Shown here piece by piece: positions 42,294-52,070 of a stretch of 64,000 nucleotides of DNA (position 1 is its first letter; the number at the start of each line of letters is the position of its first letter). The translations under genes were made by a program, and so were the position numbers. Under the pieces are notes generated by a model. The model was not told where the DNA came from and did no database searches. It saw nothing but the letters and a program-made list of their open reading frames with translations. The DNA is from Verrucomicrobiia bacterium (lineage in GTDB: Bacteria > Verrucomicrobiota > Verrucomicrobiia > Limisphaerales > JAEYXS01), in contig DASWYF010000010.1 in NCBI GenBank assembly GCA_036405135.1, positions 62,001 through 126,000 of the forward strand, read 5' to 3'.

Positions 42294-42869
42294 TCATTTC
42301 TGAATATCCGGCAGGCAATCGTACACTTCATCTGCCGTCTGGCAGCGGGTGAGCAATTCTACGATTTCAGGAAGAGGATCGGCGTAGTGGCCCGGCAGAT
42401 CGCGTTCGCCGGAGAGTGTGGGAGGGAAGGCGAGTTGTTCTGCCGGTGGATTAAATGCTGCGTTCACACCGGGTTTGTTGCCGCGGGCGTCGAGGCGATA
42501 CCAGCCGTGCTGGCGCAGGTGCACGGCGTTCAGTCCGTGGAGAGTGAAGCGAAGATCGGTGTCGGAAACTTGTAGGCGCTGATAGCACAGGGCGGCGGGA
42601 ATGCCGTTTGCGCGAAGCAAGGCGGCGAGCAAGTGTGATTTAGCGTAGCAATAGCCGGTACGGTGTTGCAGGACTTCGGAGGCGGTGAAGGTCACGACGG
42701 GGATGCGAAAGTCACGGCTGTGACGGACTTCATCACGGACCCAGAGGAAGCAATTCCTCGTGATGGCTTCGTCATCGCCATGGCAGTCTTGAGCGAGTGC
42801 GTGGGCTTGGGCGAGGACGGCGGGGTGTTGCCAATCGATGGCGTGGGTGGAGTGAAGGAATTCGTTCAT
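42294..42869 (-). CDS. Transglutaminase-like domain protein
   Basis: This 191-residue protein has the Cys-His-Asp triad of the transglutaminase superfamily: C74 in RTGYCYAKSHLLAALLRANG, H117 in HGLNAVHLRQHGW, D127 in RLDARGN. The N-terminus DEAITRNCFLWVRDEVRHS is the usual lead helix. Such small cytoplasmic members are thought to act as cysteine peptidases or amidases. No signal peptide and no neighbouring enzyme that hints at the substrate. Length is normal for the stand-alone form. The 5' spacer (42870-43126) is repeat-filled. Confidence 0.85.
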   Translation of the reverse strand: MNEFLHSTHAIDWQHPAVLAQAHALAQDCHGDDEAITRNCFLWVRDEVRHSRDFRIPVVTFTASEVLQHRTGYCYAKSHLLAALLRANGIPAALCYQRLQVSDTDLRFTLHGLNAVHLRQHGWYRLDARGNKPGVNAAFNPPAEQLAFPPTLSGERDLPGHYADPLPEIVELLTRCQTADEVYDCLPDIQK

Positions 42870-42969
42870 TGCGGCGGTTTGCAGGCTTGCATGGGCTCAT
42901 TTAAGGGCCAAAGCATTTGTTTGCAAGCGGGTTGCATTTGGATGTGTTGTGGATGGAGTTGCGTGCGAC

Positions 42970-43062
42970 AGCAATCTTGCGTCGCTGACGCGACGCTGTC
43001 TGTTTATGCCATTACGGCGGTTTGAAAGCCGCCGCTAAGAATCTTTCGTGCCTGATGGCACG
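42970..43062. repeat. Composite palindromic repeat related to 33192-33375
   Basis: Three hairpins, GCGTCGC/GCGACGC (42979-42996), GGCGGTTT/AAAGCCGCC (43016-43033) and CGTGCC/GGCACG (43047-43062). The last two are joined by the linker GCTAAGAATCTTT. The parts match the 33192-33275 segment in reverse orientation. Confidence 0.7.
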
Positions 43063-43126
43063 GGAACAGGCGGGTGAATTTTTGGTAGAATGGGAGCATG
43101 ACTGTCGGAATTCCGTCTAATGCTGC

Positions 43127-43780
43127 ATGAAGAGACCTGTTTTGATTTTCACTGTATGGTTGGGTTTGGGGGTTGTGTTGGCGTTGTTATCCGGAACGGC
43201 GAGGGGTGCGGAGGAGCTGAAGCTGATCGAGGCGAAGTTCATCATGCGCGGTTACTGTTACGCGGGGAGCAAGATGGACACGAAAGCACCGGGCGGATTC
43301 GGGCCTTCGGATAATATGCCGAAGAAATTGGAGACGGCGAAGTTCAAGGCAGAGGAGGGGAAGTTGAGTTTGATCGCGTTGACGGCGGAGACGGTTCCGT
43401 TCGTGAAAGATTATCGCGGGTTTCGTTTGGTGCTGATGAATCGGACGAAAGCGGAGATGACGTTTGATGCGTCGGATTCGCGGCTATCGATCATCCAGGA
43501 GGCTCAGGATGCACAAGGGAAGTGGCAACCGATCGAGTATCTGCCGATGAGTTGGTGCGGGAACAGCCGGCATCGGGTGTTTTTACCGAAGGGCGAGTAT
43601 TGGGAGTTCGTTGCGCCAGTCCATTCCGGTCCGATGAAGACGAAGCTGCGCTTCATGTTGAAGCAAGATCAGACGACGACGATCTATTCCAATGAGTTCG
43701 AAGGGAGCATTGATCCGCAGCAGTTCACGACGAAGCAGGGGCATACGCCAAAGGGGATCATGGATCCGTATTTTGAGTGA
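43127..43780 (+). CDS. Hypothetical exported protein (217 aa)
   Basis: A Sec signal peptide (about 1-27, MKRPVLIFTVWLGLGVVLAL to ARGAEE) precedes a beta-rich soluble domain. Visible parts are LIEAKFIMRGYCYAGSKMD, GFRLVLMNRTKAEMTFDASD and LPKGEYWEFVAPVHSG. A two-cysteine pattern (one in GYCYAGS, one in SWCGNSRH) could form a disulfide. No family recognised; the IgG-like 'modifier of transport' pattern is only an impression. It is monocistronic and convergent with the next two minus-strand genes. No Shine-Dalgarno is evident before the ATG. Confidence 0.6.
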   Translation: MKRPVLIFTVWLGLGVVLALLSGTARGAEELKLIEAKFIMRGYCYAGSKMDTKAPGGFGPSDNMPKKLETAKFKAEEGKLSLIALTAETVPFVKDYRGFRLVLMNRTKAEMTFDASDSRLSIIQEAQDAQGKWQPIEYLPMSWCGNSRHRVFLPKGEYWEFVAPVHSGPMKTKLRFMLKQDQTTTIYSNEFEGSIDPQQFTTKQGHTPKGIMDPYFE

Positions 43781-43832
43781 TAAAGAAATGACGGATGATG
43801 AAGCTAGAATGACCAAGGAATGAGTAAGGTGC

Positions 43833-44288
43833 CTATTGAGGGCGTTCGAAAAATGGTGTGGTCCAGATGCGTTGTTGCCACTGGGGCCAGACTGTTTTTA
43901 TTTCATTCAGCAACCATTCGCCGCCGACGGTGATGGAGCTTTCGTGGGAGGCGTAGATGATCCAGTCGAGATTTTTGTCCGACCAGAAACCTTCCAGCCC
44001 ATTGTAGTGAGGTTCAAAGGAGGAAACGCTGAGTTCGTAACTTTCACCGCCTTCGCGATGTTCGTAGAGGTGAGTCACGCCGTGAGCTGTGAGGATGCGG
44101 CGCAATGATTCCTCACCGAGTTCGTGGGCAAAGTAATGGTCTTGAAAACATTCGGCGTGTGCGGGGCGATCGCCTGAGAGCGGCCACCAGCAGTGTTCAC
44201 GGATACTCCAAGTGGAGCAGAGATGTTGGTAGAGGCGTGCTGCTTCGTCTTTTTCGAGACGGCGGAAATGTGCGTCTGGAGAATTCAT
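43833..44288 (-). CDS. Hypothetical protein (151 aa)
   Basis: The start is at MNSPDAHFRRLEKDEAARLY because the ATG immediately follows the upstream gene's TAA with one base between, giving translational coupling; a longer frame exists but runs into that gene. The protein is soluble and rich in Trp and Glu (SIREHCWWPLSGDRPAH, YNGLEGFWSDKNLDWIIY, SSITVGGEWLLNEIKTVW). No domain recognised. Small soluble proteins of this style in paired genes are often immunity-like or regulatory, but nothing shown here proves that. Confidence 0.55.
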   Translation of the reverse strand: MNSPDAHFRRLEKDEAARLYQHLCSTWSIREHCWWPLSGDRPAHAECFQDHYFAHELGEESLRRILTAHGVTHLYEHREGGESYELSVSSFEPHYNGLEGFWSDKNLDWIIYASHESSITVGGEWLLNEIKTVWPQWQQRIWTTPFFERPQ

Positions 44289-44289
44289 G

Positions 44290-44760
44290 TTAGACGCCGA
44301 ATGCGAGATGAAATCCAAGGCTGGCTTCCTGCGCGGCGAGGAGGATTTTTTCCAACTGTTCGAGATCGTATCGCATGCCTTCGGTGAGGTCATTTTCAGT
44401 CTCTTCCTTGCGACCGAAGCCGAGATCGGGTTCGAGGGGGACTTTTGCGCCCTTACGGATTTTCGCCAGAATGCTTTGGACGGCGGCGAGTCCGACGGTG
44501 GCATCGTGCCACTGCTCGCTGCCGAGTTCGGAAATAAAGGGAGTCAGGGGTGAGAGCAGGGTTTTGGCGTCGGGTGATTCGGATGGTGGAGGGGTTGACT
44601 TGGCTCCACCAAAATCCACGGCGATGATCTTGGAATCTCCTGAGGGCGGGGAATCATTGCCCATGGAATCGCTGCAGTAAGCGATGGCTAGGGATTTGCC
44701 TTCCATGCGGGCGCTGACGGCGATGTCCACCTCGAGAATGCAGTGAATGGCGATGCTCAT
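44290..44760 (-). CDS. Hypothetical protein (156 aa), coupled to the next gene
   Basis: I choose the ATG at 44760 (MSIAIHCILEVDIAVSARME). It opens a protein with a beta-strand-like N-terminus, a Ser/Pro/Asp linker (NDSPPSGDSKIIAVDFGGAK), and a helical C-terminus (TENDLTEGMRYDLEQLEKIL). No family recognised; a longer frame to 44838 looks like untranslated sequence. The following gene starts 1 bp after its stop, so the two are made together. No neighbouring gene suggests a function. Confidence 0.55.
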   Translation of the reverse strand: MSIAIHCILEVDIAVSARMEGKSLAIAYCSDSMGNDSPPSGDSKIIAVDFGGAKSTPPPSESPDAKTLLSPLTPFISELGSEQWHDATVGLAAVQSILAKIRKGAKVPLEPDLGFGRKEETENDLTEGMRYDLEQLEKILLAAQEASLGFHLAFGV

Positions 44761-45391
44761 AGTTTTGCTGTGTGACCCTATCTTTGGAAAGTTGGTGTCC
44801 TTGGCTGAGGATTCTCGTCCGTTAGTGAGGCGGGTCAAGTCTGGGAAAGTGGGGCAATTTTAGCCATGGATCCAGCACAGACGAAATACGGATGGGAAGG
44901 TGAGGTTTAGGTCCGTTTCTTTGCTTCGGCAGCGATGAGGGGAGTAATGAGAGCGAGTCTCATGGGAATATGTTTTGACAATCTGGCGCACTATCGCAGA
45001 ATCCGTCTCCCGTTGCGCGGGAATCCAGTCCGCGCCGCCACCACGCTGGCTTTTCCGGTGATCTTGGTTTCTACCAGGACGTTTTACCCGGGTTCGCGAT
45101 CGTGGATTTTTAATTTGGCGGCGAAAGATTGGAAAACTGGGCTGCGGGCCTTGATAAGGTCTAATGACGCTTATTAAGGAAACCTAAATCATGCGCCGTA
45201 AGCGGAGTTTGCTTGCGGAAGTTTAGGGAAAGCCTAATAAAAAACGCGACGCACGAACAGTGCGTCTTATTTTGCTGGGTAAAAAGCATAAGTAGTTTGG
45301 TTGTTGTTAAGCTGGTTTGCGGTTGAGATTAACGAAAATGATGCTGATGTGGCGAGGAAAGCTGCTGAAAGCTCAGAAAAGTTAAGCCCAA
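44761..45391. other. 631-bp leader region upstream of the act operon
   Basis: No credible gene, apart from an 11-codon frame at 45191-45226. A TTGATA (45151-45156) and TATTAA (45172-45177) pair has a short 15-bp spacer, so it is a poor promoter candidate. The hairpin at 45248-45266 (GACGCAC/GTGCGTC) is followed by TTATTTTG. An 80-codon frame at 44935-45177 has no start signal and I do not count it. Confidence 0.5.
45248..45274 (+). terminator. Possible terminator or leader hairpin before actA
   Basis: GACGCAC-GAACA-GTGCGTC then TTATTTTGC. The T tract is broken, so this may be a weak terminator or a stabilising leader hairpin. It lies 118 bp before the actA ATG. Confidence 0.4.
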
Positions 45392-46060
45392 ATGTCAGAC
45401 ATTTTTCCTAAATGGACCAATAAGTTGCCGCTACTCATCGTAGTGGGTGCTTCCTTGGTCGGCACGGCGGTCACCGCCGGTGTGTGGTATTACTTCACAC
45501 CGAAATACACGCGCGTCGGTTATCAGCCGAAGCAGCCGGTGGCCTTTTCACATAAGATTCACGCCGACCAGTTGGGTCTGGACTGCCGCTACTGCCATAA
45601 TGGCGTGGAGAAGTCCTGGTATTCCAATGTGCCTGCCGCAAGCACGTGCATGAACTGCCACAACCAAGTGCTGAAGGATGATCCGAAGCTGCAAGTGGTG
45701 CGTGACAGCTATAACGAGAACAAGCCTATCCCGTGGGTGCAGATCCATAAGGTGCCGGATTACGTTTATTTCAACCACTCGGTGCACGTAAATCGTGGTG
45801 TGAGTTGCGTAGAGTGCCATGGTCAAGTGAACCAGATGGAGGAGGTTTATCACTCCAAGTCGTTGAGCATGTCCTTCTGCTTGGACTGCCATCGCAATCC
45901 GGAAAAGGCGATCCGTCCGTTGGATAAGATCACTGATTTGAACTTCAAGTGGAGCGAAGACCCGAAGGTGAATGCTGAGAAGCAGAAGGCGTTCGGTCTC
46001 GAAATGGTCCACAAGATGAACGTGCAGTCGTCTCAAAGCTGCTCGACCTGCCATCGATGA
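45392..46060 (+). CDS. actA: Alternative Complex III subunit A, pentaheme cytochrome c
   Basis: This 222-residue protein has one N-terminal TM helix (LLIVVGASLVGTAVTAGVWY) and five CxxCH heme-binding motifs (CRYCH, CMNCH, CVECH, CLDCH, CSTCH, the last at the C-terminus). Five hemes c is the ActA hallmark. The protein would sit in the periplasm and receive electrons from ActB toward the periplasmic acceptor. It is the first gene of a ten-gene run in which neighbours touch or overlap, here by 4 bp with actB (ATGA). ACIII replaces the bc1 complex as quinol:electron-acceptor oxidoreductase in many Verrucomicrobia, Bacteroidetes and Chloroflexi. Confidence 0.95.
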   Translation: MSDIFPKWTNKLPLLIVVGASLVGTAVTAGVWYYFTPKYTRVGYQPKQPVAFSHKIHADQLGLDCRYCHNGVEKSWYSNVPAASTCMNCHNQVLKDDPKLQVVRDSYNENKPIPWVQIHKVPDYVYFNHSVHVNRGVSCVECHGQVNQMEEVYHSKSLSMSFCLDCHRNPEKAIRPLDKITDLNFKWSEDPKVNAEKQKAFGLEMVHKMNVQSSQSCSTCHR

Positions 46061-49000
46061 AAACAATTCCCCCTTCCCAAACGGAACCGAAGTCTGGCCA
46101 GCAATACTGGCGCAGTTTGGACCAGTTGCAGGATACTGCGGAGTTCCGTCAGTGGCTCGAGCGCGAGTTCCCTGAAGGCGCGAGCGAGTTCACGGACCCA
46201 GTTTCCCGCCGTAATTTCGTCAAGATCATGTCCGCCTCGTTCCTGCTCGCAGGCGTGGGGTTGACGGGTTGCCGTCGTCCGGAAGAGCACATCCTGCCGT
46301 TCTCGAAGATGCCGGAGGATTACGTGCACGGTGTGGCGCAGTATTACGCTTCGGCGTTCCCGACTCGTGGCACGGCCATCCCGCTGGTGGTGAAGGCGCA
46401 TGAAGGCCGCCCGGTGAAGGTGGAAGGCAACAGCCAGTTGCCTGGCAGTAAGGGTGGTACGGATCAATTCGCGCAGGCTTCCTTGCTGGATCTGTATGAT
46501 GTGGACCGCGCGAAGCGTTTCACGAAAGACGGCGCTGGCATTGATCGCAATGCAGCTCTGGATGCTTTAAGCAAGCTCGGTGCGGATGCCGTGGCGAACA
46601 AGGGTGCCGGTCTGGCGTTCCTGTTGCAGCGTAGCAGCTCACCTTCCCGCAATCGCGTGCAGAAGGCGATCGCGGCCAAGTTGACGGCGGCGAAGTGGTT
46701 CATTTACGAACCCGTTGATTTCGACATCCATCGTCAGGCGGCCTCGGCAGTGTTCGGCAAGGAAGTGAAGCCGAATTACAACCTCGGCGAAGCCAAGCGC
46801 ATCCTCTCCCTCGACGCTGATTTCATCGGCAACGAAGAGGGTGGTTATTCGCAGATTCACGGCTTTGCGAAGGGCCGCAAGACGCGCACGAACAAGGACG
46901 ACATGAACCGCCTCTATGCGGTTGAAGCGTTGTTCACGTTGACGGGTGCGAATGCGGATCACCGCTTGCGCGTTGCTTCGAGCGCCGTTCTGCCGATCGC
47001 GGCGAAGGTCGCGTTGGCGATTCTCGGCGGCAAGAGTGGTTTCAATACAGTCACCCAAGCCTTGGAGCCGATCGCGGCGCAGGCGAAGGTGGACGAGAAG
47101 TGGATCACGGAATGCGCGAAGGATCTCGTGTCCAGCGGCAAGAACAGCGTGGTGCTCGCGGGTTATCAGCAGCCGCTGGAAGTTCACCTTATCGCGCATG
47201 TGCTCAATGCCGCGCTCGGTTCGGCGGGCACGGTGGTCAGCTACCTCCCGGCGGATGAGCCGGTGCGGGGCACGATCCAAGAACTCGCTGCCGCGTTGAA
47301 CGCGGGCGAAGTCACTACCCTCGCCATCCTCGGTGGCAATCCGGTTTACAATGCTCCCGCAGATCTGAACTGGTCGGCTGCGCAAGCCAAGGCCACGACG
47401 GTCATCCGCTTGGGCTACACGGAAGACGAATCTTTCGTGAAGAAGGGCTGGCACTTGCCGCTCGCTCATTACTTGGAATCTTGGGGTGATGCCCGCACGT
47501 CCGATGGCACGTTGGTGCCCGTGCAGCCGCTCATCCAACCGTTGTTCAACGGTATCACGGAACTCGAAGTGCTCGCCCGCCTCGGTGGTTTGGCCAAGAC
47601 GAGCGCCTACGAAATCGTTCGTGAGACCTTCAATGGCCTCAGCAACGGTGGCGAGAATGCCTGGCGCAAGTTCCTGCATGACGGTTTCCTGGCGGACAGC
47701 GCAGCGAAGGCAGTTTCGGTAAGCGTGAGCCTCGGCAATACCGGTGATGCGTTGAAGAACGCGAAGGTGCTTCCGGCTCCTAGCCAGAACGCGCTCGAAG
47801 TGGTGTTCCACCGCAGCTACAGCGTGGATGATGGTCGCTTCGCGAATAACGGCTGGATGCAAGAGACGCCGAACCCGATCACGAAAGTGACTTGGGACAA
47901 CGTCGTGATCGTCAGCCCGGATACGGCCAAGGCCTTGGGTGTCGGTCGCTTCAACGACAAGAATGCGTTGGGTCTCGGCGGCTGGGTCAGCGGCGAGAAG
48001 GAAATTTCCCAGACTCCGACAGCAGAGCGCGGCAAGTTCTACAATCAAGTCGTCGATGTGACGGTTGGTGGTAAGACAGTTAGCGGTCCGATCTGGATCG
48101 TGCCGGGCATGGCGGACAACGTCATCGCTCTGGAACTCGGCTATGGCCGTCCGGACGCGGGTCGTATCGCCAAGTCCCAGAAGGCTCCGGCCGGTTTCAA
48201 TGTCTATCCGATTCGTACGACGAATGCGTTGCACATCGCTTCGGGTGCGAAACTGACGGCGAATACCACGGCTGAACCATACGAAGTGGCCTGCACACAG
48301 GAACATGGCGTGATGGAAGGCCGCTCGATCATCCGCGAGGCGAACTTGGAGCAATACAAGAAGCAGCCCGATTTCGCGAAGTTGATGAACCTGCATCCAG
48401 CTCCGGTCACTCCGGCGTTGCAGGCCAAGGGCGTGAAAGAGGCGCCTTCGATGTATCCGAATCCGCTGGATCAGTGGAAGGACAAGGCGGTCCATCAGTG
48501 GGGCATGGCCATCGACCTCAGCGCGTGCGTGGGTTGCACAGCGTGCTTGGTCGCGTGCCAGAGCGAGAACAACGTCCCGATCGTCGGCAAGGACCAAGTC
48601 CGCCGCGGTCGCGAGATGAGCTGGCTCCGTTTGGACCGTTATTTTGCCGGCGATGTGCTGAATCCGCAGATCGCCTTCCAGCCGATGCTGTGCCAGCACT
48701 GCGAGGCTGCACCGTGCGAAAACGTTTGCCCGGTGAATGCGACCGCGCACGACGAAGAAGGCCTGAACGTCATGGCCTACAACCGTTGTGTCGGTACGCG
48801 CTACTGCTCGAACAACTGCCCATATAAGGTCCGCCGCTTCAACTACCTCGACTACAACAAGCGTGGTCTGATGGATCTCGTCGGACCGCACTACCGCACG
48901 CCGATGCTGGCGGAAGTCGAAGGCGAATGGGCGATGACCCGCTGGTGGAAGAGCCCAGAAAAAGGCTGGCGTTCCGACGAAGAGTGGGAGCTGCTCAAGC

Positions 49001-49482
49001 TCGCGAAGAATCCGGATGTCAGCGTGCGTATGCGCGGCGTCATGGAGAAGTGCTCCTTCTGCGTGCAACGCATCGAAGGCGCGAAGATCGCCCAGAAGGT
49101 CAAGGCGCGTGACACGGATGCCGTGGCTGTGCCCGATGGCACCATCAAGACCGCTTGCCAACAGGCTTGCCCGGCGGATGCGATCGCGTTCGGTAACATC
49201 AAAGACCCGAACAGCGAAGTGTCCAAGTGGAAAGCTCTGGACCGCGATTACTCGGTGCTGGACTTCTTGCTCACCAAGCCCCGCACGACTTATCTGGCGC
49301 GCTTGCGCAATCCGAACCCGGCTTTGCTGGGTAAGGAAGAGAAAGATCAATATCCGGGCACCTCGCAAGAGTGGCTCAACAAACACAACAGTTTTGAACA
49401 TCACGGTCCGGCTGCTCATGGAGCGCATGGCCACGATGACCACGGCCACAAGGCCGAAGAGTCCAAGAAAGGAACGCACTAA
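46057..49482 (+). CDS. actB: Alternative Complex III subunit B, iron-sulfur/molybdopterin-like fusion
   Basis: This 1141-residue protein starts with a TAT-type region [20 protein letters not shown] (50-69) ending in LTGC, which may be lipid-modified. The next 700 residues follow the molybdopterin oxidoreductase fold without an obvious cofactor cysteine. After about residue 820 come ferredoxin-like cysteine clusters: [49 protein letters not shown] and CQQACPADA. These fit three [4Fe-4S] plus one [3Fe-4S] cluster, as in the ACIII structures. A His/Asp tail ([14 protein letters not shown]) ends it. Electrons would run from quinol through the clusters to ActA. It overlaps actA by 4 bp and actC by 1 bp. 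Confidence 0.95.
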   Translation: MKTIPPSQTEPKSGQQYWRSLDQLQDTAEFRQWLEREFPEGASEFTDPVSRRNFVKIMSASFLLAGVGLTGCRRPEEHILPFSKMPEDYVHGVAQYYASAFPTRGTAIPLVVKAHEGRPVKVEGNSQLPGSKGGTDQFAQASLLDLYDVDRAKRFTKDGAGIDRNAALDALSKLGADAVANKGAGLAFLLQRSSSPSRNRVQKAIAAKLTAAKWFIYEPVDFDIHRQAASAVFGKEVKPNYNLGEAKRILSLDADFIGNEEGGYSQIHGFAKGRKTRTNKDDMNRLYAVEALFTLTGANADHRLRVASSAVLPIAAKVALAILGGKSGFNTVTQALEPIAAQAKVDEKWITECAKDLVSSGKNSVVLAGYQQPLEVHLIAHVLNAALGSAGTVVSYLPADEPVRGTIQELAAALNAGEVTTLAILGGNPVYNAPADLNWSAAQAKATTVIRLGYTEDESFVKKGWHLPLAHYLESWGDARTSDGTLVPVQPLIQPLFNGITELEVLARLGGLAKTSAYEIVRETFNGLSNGGENAWRKFLHDGFLADSAAKAVSVSVSLGNTGDALKNAKVLPAPSQNALEVVFHRSYSVDDGRFANNGWMQETPNPITKVTWDNVVIVSPDTAKALGVGRFNDKNALGLGGWVSGEKEISQTPTAERGKFYNQVVDVTVGGKTVSGPIWIVPGMADNVIALELGYGRPDAGRIAKSQKAPAGFNVYPIRTTNALHIASGAKLTANTTAEPYEVACTQEHGVMEGRSIIREANLEQYKKQPDFAKLMNLHPAPVTPALQAKGVKEAPSMYPNPLDQWKDKAVHQWGMAIDLSACVGCTACLVACQSENNVPIVGKDQVRRGREMSWLRLDRYFAGDVLNPQIAFQPMLCQHCEAAPCENVCPVNATAHDEEGLNVMAYNRCVGTRYCSNNCPYKVRRFNYLDYNKRGLMDLVGPHYRTPMLAEVEGEWAMTRWWKSPEKGWRSDEEWELLKLAKNPDVSVRMRGVMEKCSFCVQRIEGAKIAQKVKARDTDAVAVPDGTIKTACQQACPADAIAFGNIKDPNSEVSKWKALDRDYSVLDFLLTKPRTTYLARLRNPNPALLGKEEKDQYPGTSQEWLNKHNSFEHHGPAAHGAHGHDDHGHKAEESKKGTH

Positions 49483-50912
49483 TGTCAGAAGCAGCCGCGA
49501 TTCCAGCTAATTTCAAGGTCCAAGCTCCCCCCGTGGAGCTGGAGCGCGAAGAGTTAGTAACAAGGCAGCGCGACATCGGTTGGATATCCGACCGGGTCGC
49601 CTCCGTCATCGAAGGCAAAACACCCCTCTGGTGGTGGGCCATGATGGTGCCGAGCCTCATCCTCTACGGATGCTTGGGCGCGATGATCTTTTACCAGATC
49701 TCCGTCGGCGTCGGTGTGTGGGGTAACAGCCACCCGGTCATGTGGGGCTGGGACATCATCAACTTCGTGTGGTGGATCGGTATCGGTCACGCCGGTACGT
49801 TGATCTCCGCGATTCTCTTCCTGCTCCGGCAGAAGTGGCGTACTTCCATCAACCGTGCGTCCGAGGCGATGACGATCTTTGCCGTGATGTGCGCCGGTAT
49901 TTATCCGGCCTTGCACGTTGGTCGTATCTGGTTTGACTGGTTCCTGTTCCCGATTCCGAACTCGAATGACATCTGGCCGCAGTTCCGCTCGCCGCTGATG
50001 TGGGACGTGTTCGCCGTCTCGACCTACTTCACGGTCTCCGTGTTGTTCTGGTTCATGGGTTTGATTCCTGACCTCGCGGTCATGCGTGATCGTGCGAAGA
50101 CCAAGCTCCGCAAGTTCGCTTACGGCGTGTTCTCCTTCGGTTGGACGGGTTCCAACCGTCACTGGAGCAACTACGAAAAAGCGTATCTGTTGCTGGCCGG
50201 TCTCTCGACACCGCTGGTGCTTTCCGTGCACTCCATCGTGTCATTGGACTTCGCCGTCTCCCAGCTTCCGGGCTGGCACACGACGATCTTCCCGCCATAC
50301 TTCGTGGCTGGTGCCGTGTTCTCCGGCTTCGGCATGGTGCTGACGTTGCTCGTCCCGCTCCGCACATTGTGCAAGCTGGAAGACATCATCACGATGCGTC
50401 ACATCGATCTGATGTGCAAAGTCATCTTGGCGACGGGTTCCATCGTGGGTTACGCCTACATCATGGAGCTGTTCATCGCCTGGTATAGCGGCAGCCCATA
50501 TGAACGCTATGCGTTCCTGAACCGTATCTCTGGTCCTTACTACTGGGGTTACCTCTGGATGTTCCTGCCGAACGTGATCATCCCGCAATTGTTCTGGTTC
50601 AAATGGTTCCGGAGCAACTTGATGGTCATCTTCATCCTGTCACTCATCGTGAACATCGGCATGTGGTTCGAGCGTTTCGTCATCATCGTGACCTCTCTGC
50701 ACCGCGATTTCCTCCCGGCGAACTGGGGTTGGTATTCACCTACGTGGGTGGACATCCTGATGTATCTCGGCACATTCGGTCAGTTCTTTACCCTGTTCCT
50801 GCTGTTCATGCGCTTCATCCCGATGATCGCCATTGGTGAAGTGAAAGCCATAACGCCGCAGGCCGATCCGCATCACCCGCTCGGTGGTGCCAAAGTTGGA
50901 GGACATCACTAA
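49482..50912 (+). CDS. actC: Alternative Complex III subunit C, NrfD/PsrC-type membrane protein
   Basis: This 476-residue integral membrane protein of the NrfD family has about ten TM helices; [20 protein letters not shown] is the typical second-helix motif. [20 protein letters not shown] and [20 protein letters not shown] also match ActC. It is one of the two quinol-binding membrane subunits of ACIII. Start (49482) shares a base with the actB stop (TAATG) and its stop shares a base with actD. C-terminal [13 protein letters not shown] is His-rich. Strong match by topology and context. Confidence 0.95.
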   Translation: MSEAAAIPANFKVQAPPVELEREELVTRQRDIGWISDRVASVIEGKTPLWWWAMMVPSLILYGCLGAMIFYQISVGVGVWGNSHPVMWGWDIINFVWWIGIGHAGTLISAILFLLRQKWRTSINRASEAMTIFAVMCAGIYPALHVGRIWFDWFLFPIPNSNDIWPQFRSPLMWDVFAVSTYFTVSVLFWFMGLIPDLAVMRDRAKTKLRKFAYGVFSFGWTGSNRHWSNYEKAYLLLAGLSTPLVLSVHSIVSLDFAVSQLPGWHTTIFPPYFVAGAVFSGFGMVLTLLVPLRTLCKLEDIITMRHIDLMCKVILATGSIVGYAYIMELFIAWYSGSPYERYAFLNRISGPYYWGYLWMFLPNVIIPQLFWFKWFRSNLMVIFILSLIVNIGMWFERFVIIVTSLHRDFLPANWGWYSPTWVDILMYLGTFGQFFTLFLLFMRFIPMIAIGEVKAITPQADPHHPLGGAKVGGHH

Positions 50913-51448
50913 TGTCAGCGAGCAAGCCATACGGCCTCTTGGCCGAATTTGACAAACCCGCCGATGTCATGCACGCGGCCGAATTGGTCCGCGATGCCGG
51001 TTACAAGGTCTGGGACGTGCACACGCCGTATCCCATCCACGGCATGGATGACGCCATGGGGTTGAAGAACTCCAAGGTCGGCTGGTTCTCCTTCATCGGC
51101 GGTATCACTGGTTACACCAGCGGAATGCTGCTCATCTGGTGGACGAACGCCGTGGACTACAAGATCATGATCGGCGGCAAGCCGATGTTCAGCCCGTTCG
51201 GCGCATTCCCGCCGTCCTACGAGTTGACGATTCTCTTCGGCGCATTCGGTGCGCTGTTCGGCATGCTGTTCCTGAACCGCCTGCCGCGTTTGCATCACCC
51301 GCTCCTGAAGCACGACCGCTTCAAGCTGGCGACTCATGACAAATATTTCATCGTGATCGAGACTGCCGATCCGAAGTATTCACCGAAAGAAACCCGCGAG
51401 TTGCTGGAAAAGGCCGGCAGCACACGCATCGAACTCGTGGAGGAATAA
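50912..51448 (+). CDS. actD: Alternative Complex III subunit D (DUF3341)
   Basis: This 178-residue protein has the DUF3341 signature GLLAEFDKPADVMHAAELVR, then DAGYKVWDVHTPYPIHGMDD. Two TM helices follow (FSFIGGITGYTSGMLLIWW; YELTILFGAFGALFGMLFLN), and a soluble tail ends YFIVIETADPKYSPKETREL. DUF3341 is ActD in ACIII operons, a small membrane subunit without cofactors. It is placed exactly as expected between actC and actE, with a 1-bp overlap upstream and a 3-bp gap downstream. Confidence 0.95.
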   Translation: MSASKPYGLLAEFDKPADVMHAAELVRDAGYKVWDVHTPYPIHGMDDAMGLKNSKVGWFSFIGGITGYTSGMLLIWWTNAVDYKIMIGGKPMFSPFGAFPPSYELTILFGAFGALFGMLFLNRLPRLHHPLLKHDRFKLATHDKYFIVIETADPKYSPKETRELLEKAGSTRIELVEE

Positions 51449-51451
51449 GGA

Positions 51452-52066
51452 ATGAAATACTTTTTTGGTTTTCTGGTTTTGGCCGTGGTGTCCGTCCTGC
51501 TGATCGCAGGCCGGCGCGGCGACCATTCCTCCAAGCCCCCGATTGAGGTCATCCCGGACATGGATCGCCAGCCCAAGCTGCGTCCCCAGGCCGGTAATAA
51601 TTTCTTCGGTGACGGCAAGAGTTCCCAGGTGAAGGTGGAAGGCACGATCGCCCGTGGTTCTCATTATGAGGACAACGCGGTGAACACGGGCAAGATCACC
51701 GGCACCACGAACTGGGTGGAATTGATCCCGGTGCAAGTCACGGCGCAACTCATGGCCCGCGGTCATGAACGCTATGACATCAACTGCGCCCCTTGTCACG
51801 GCAAGGTGGGCGATGGCAAAGGCATCACGACCAAGTATGCGATGGTGGCCGTGGCGAACTTCCACGACCAGCGCCTGATCGAGATGACGGATGGTGAGAT
51901 CTTCAACACCATCACTCACGGCAAGAACCTGATGGGACCGTACGGTGCGAACATCGATATCGAAGATCGCTGGGCGATCATCGCCTATCTCCGCACCTTG
52001 CAACGCAGTCGCCTCGCAACCATTGATGACGTTCCGGCAGCGGCCCGTTCATCCTTGAACAAATAA
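51452..52066 (+). CDS. actE: Alternative Complex III subunit E, monoheme cytochrome c
   Basis: This 204-residue cytochrome c has an N-terminal hydrophobic anchor (YFFGFLVLAVVSVLLIAG) and one heme site, CAPCH in YDINCAPCHGKVGDGKG. A methionine ligand candidate is in GKNLMGPYG. The PDMDRQPKLRPQAGN segment is typical of ActE. It should pass electrons between ActA and the final acceptor. Start lies 3 bp after actD and the stop 4 bp before actF. Monoheme content and length agree with ActE of other phyla. Confidence 0.92.
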   Translation: MKYFFGFLVLAVVSVLLIAGRRGDHSSKPPIEVIPDMDRQPKLRPQAGNNFFGDGKSSQVKVEGTIARGSHYEDNAVNTGKITGTTNWVELIPVQVTAQLMARGHERYDINCAPCHGKVGDGKGITTKYAMVAVANFHDQRLIEMTDGEIFNTITHGKNLMGPYGANIDIEDRWAIIAYLRTLQRSRLATIDDVPAAARSSLNK

Positions 52067-52070
52067 ATCT

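Noticed and set aside
46639-49479. 946-codon open frame on the minus strand
   Set aside because: It is antisense to actB, whose cysteine clusters and TAT region are unmistakable; the antisense translation is Arg/His/Ala-rich without motifs, the usual mirror of a biased codon third position.
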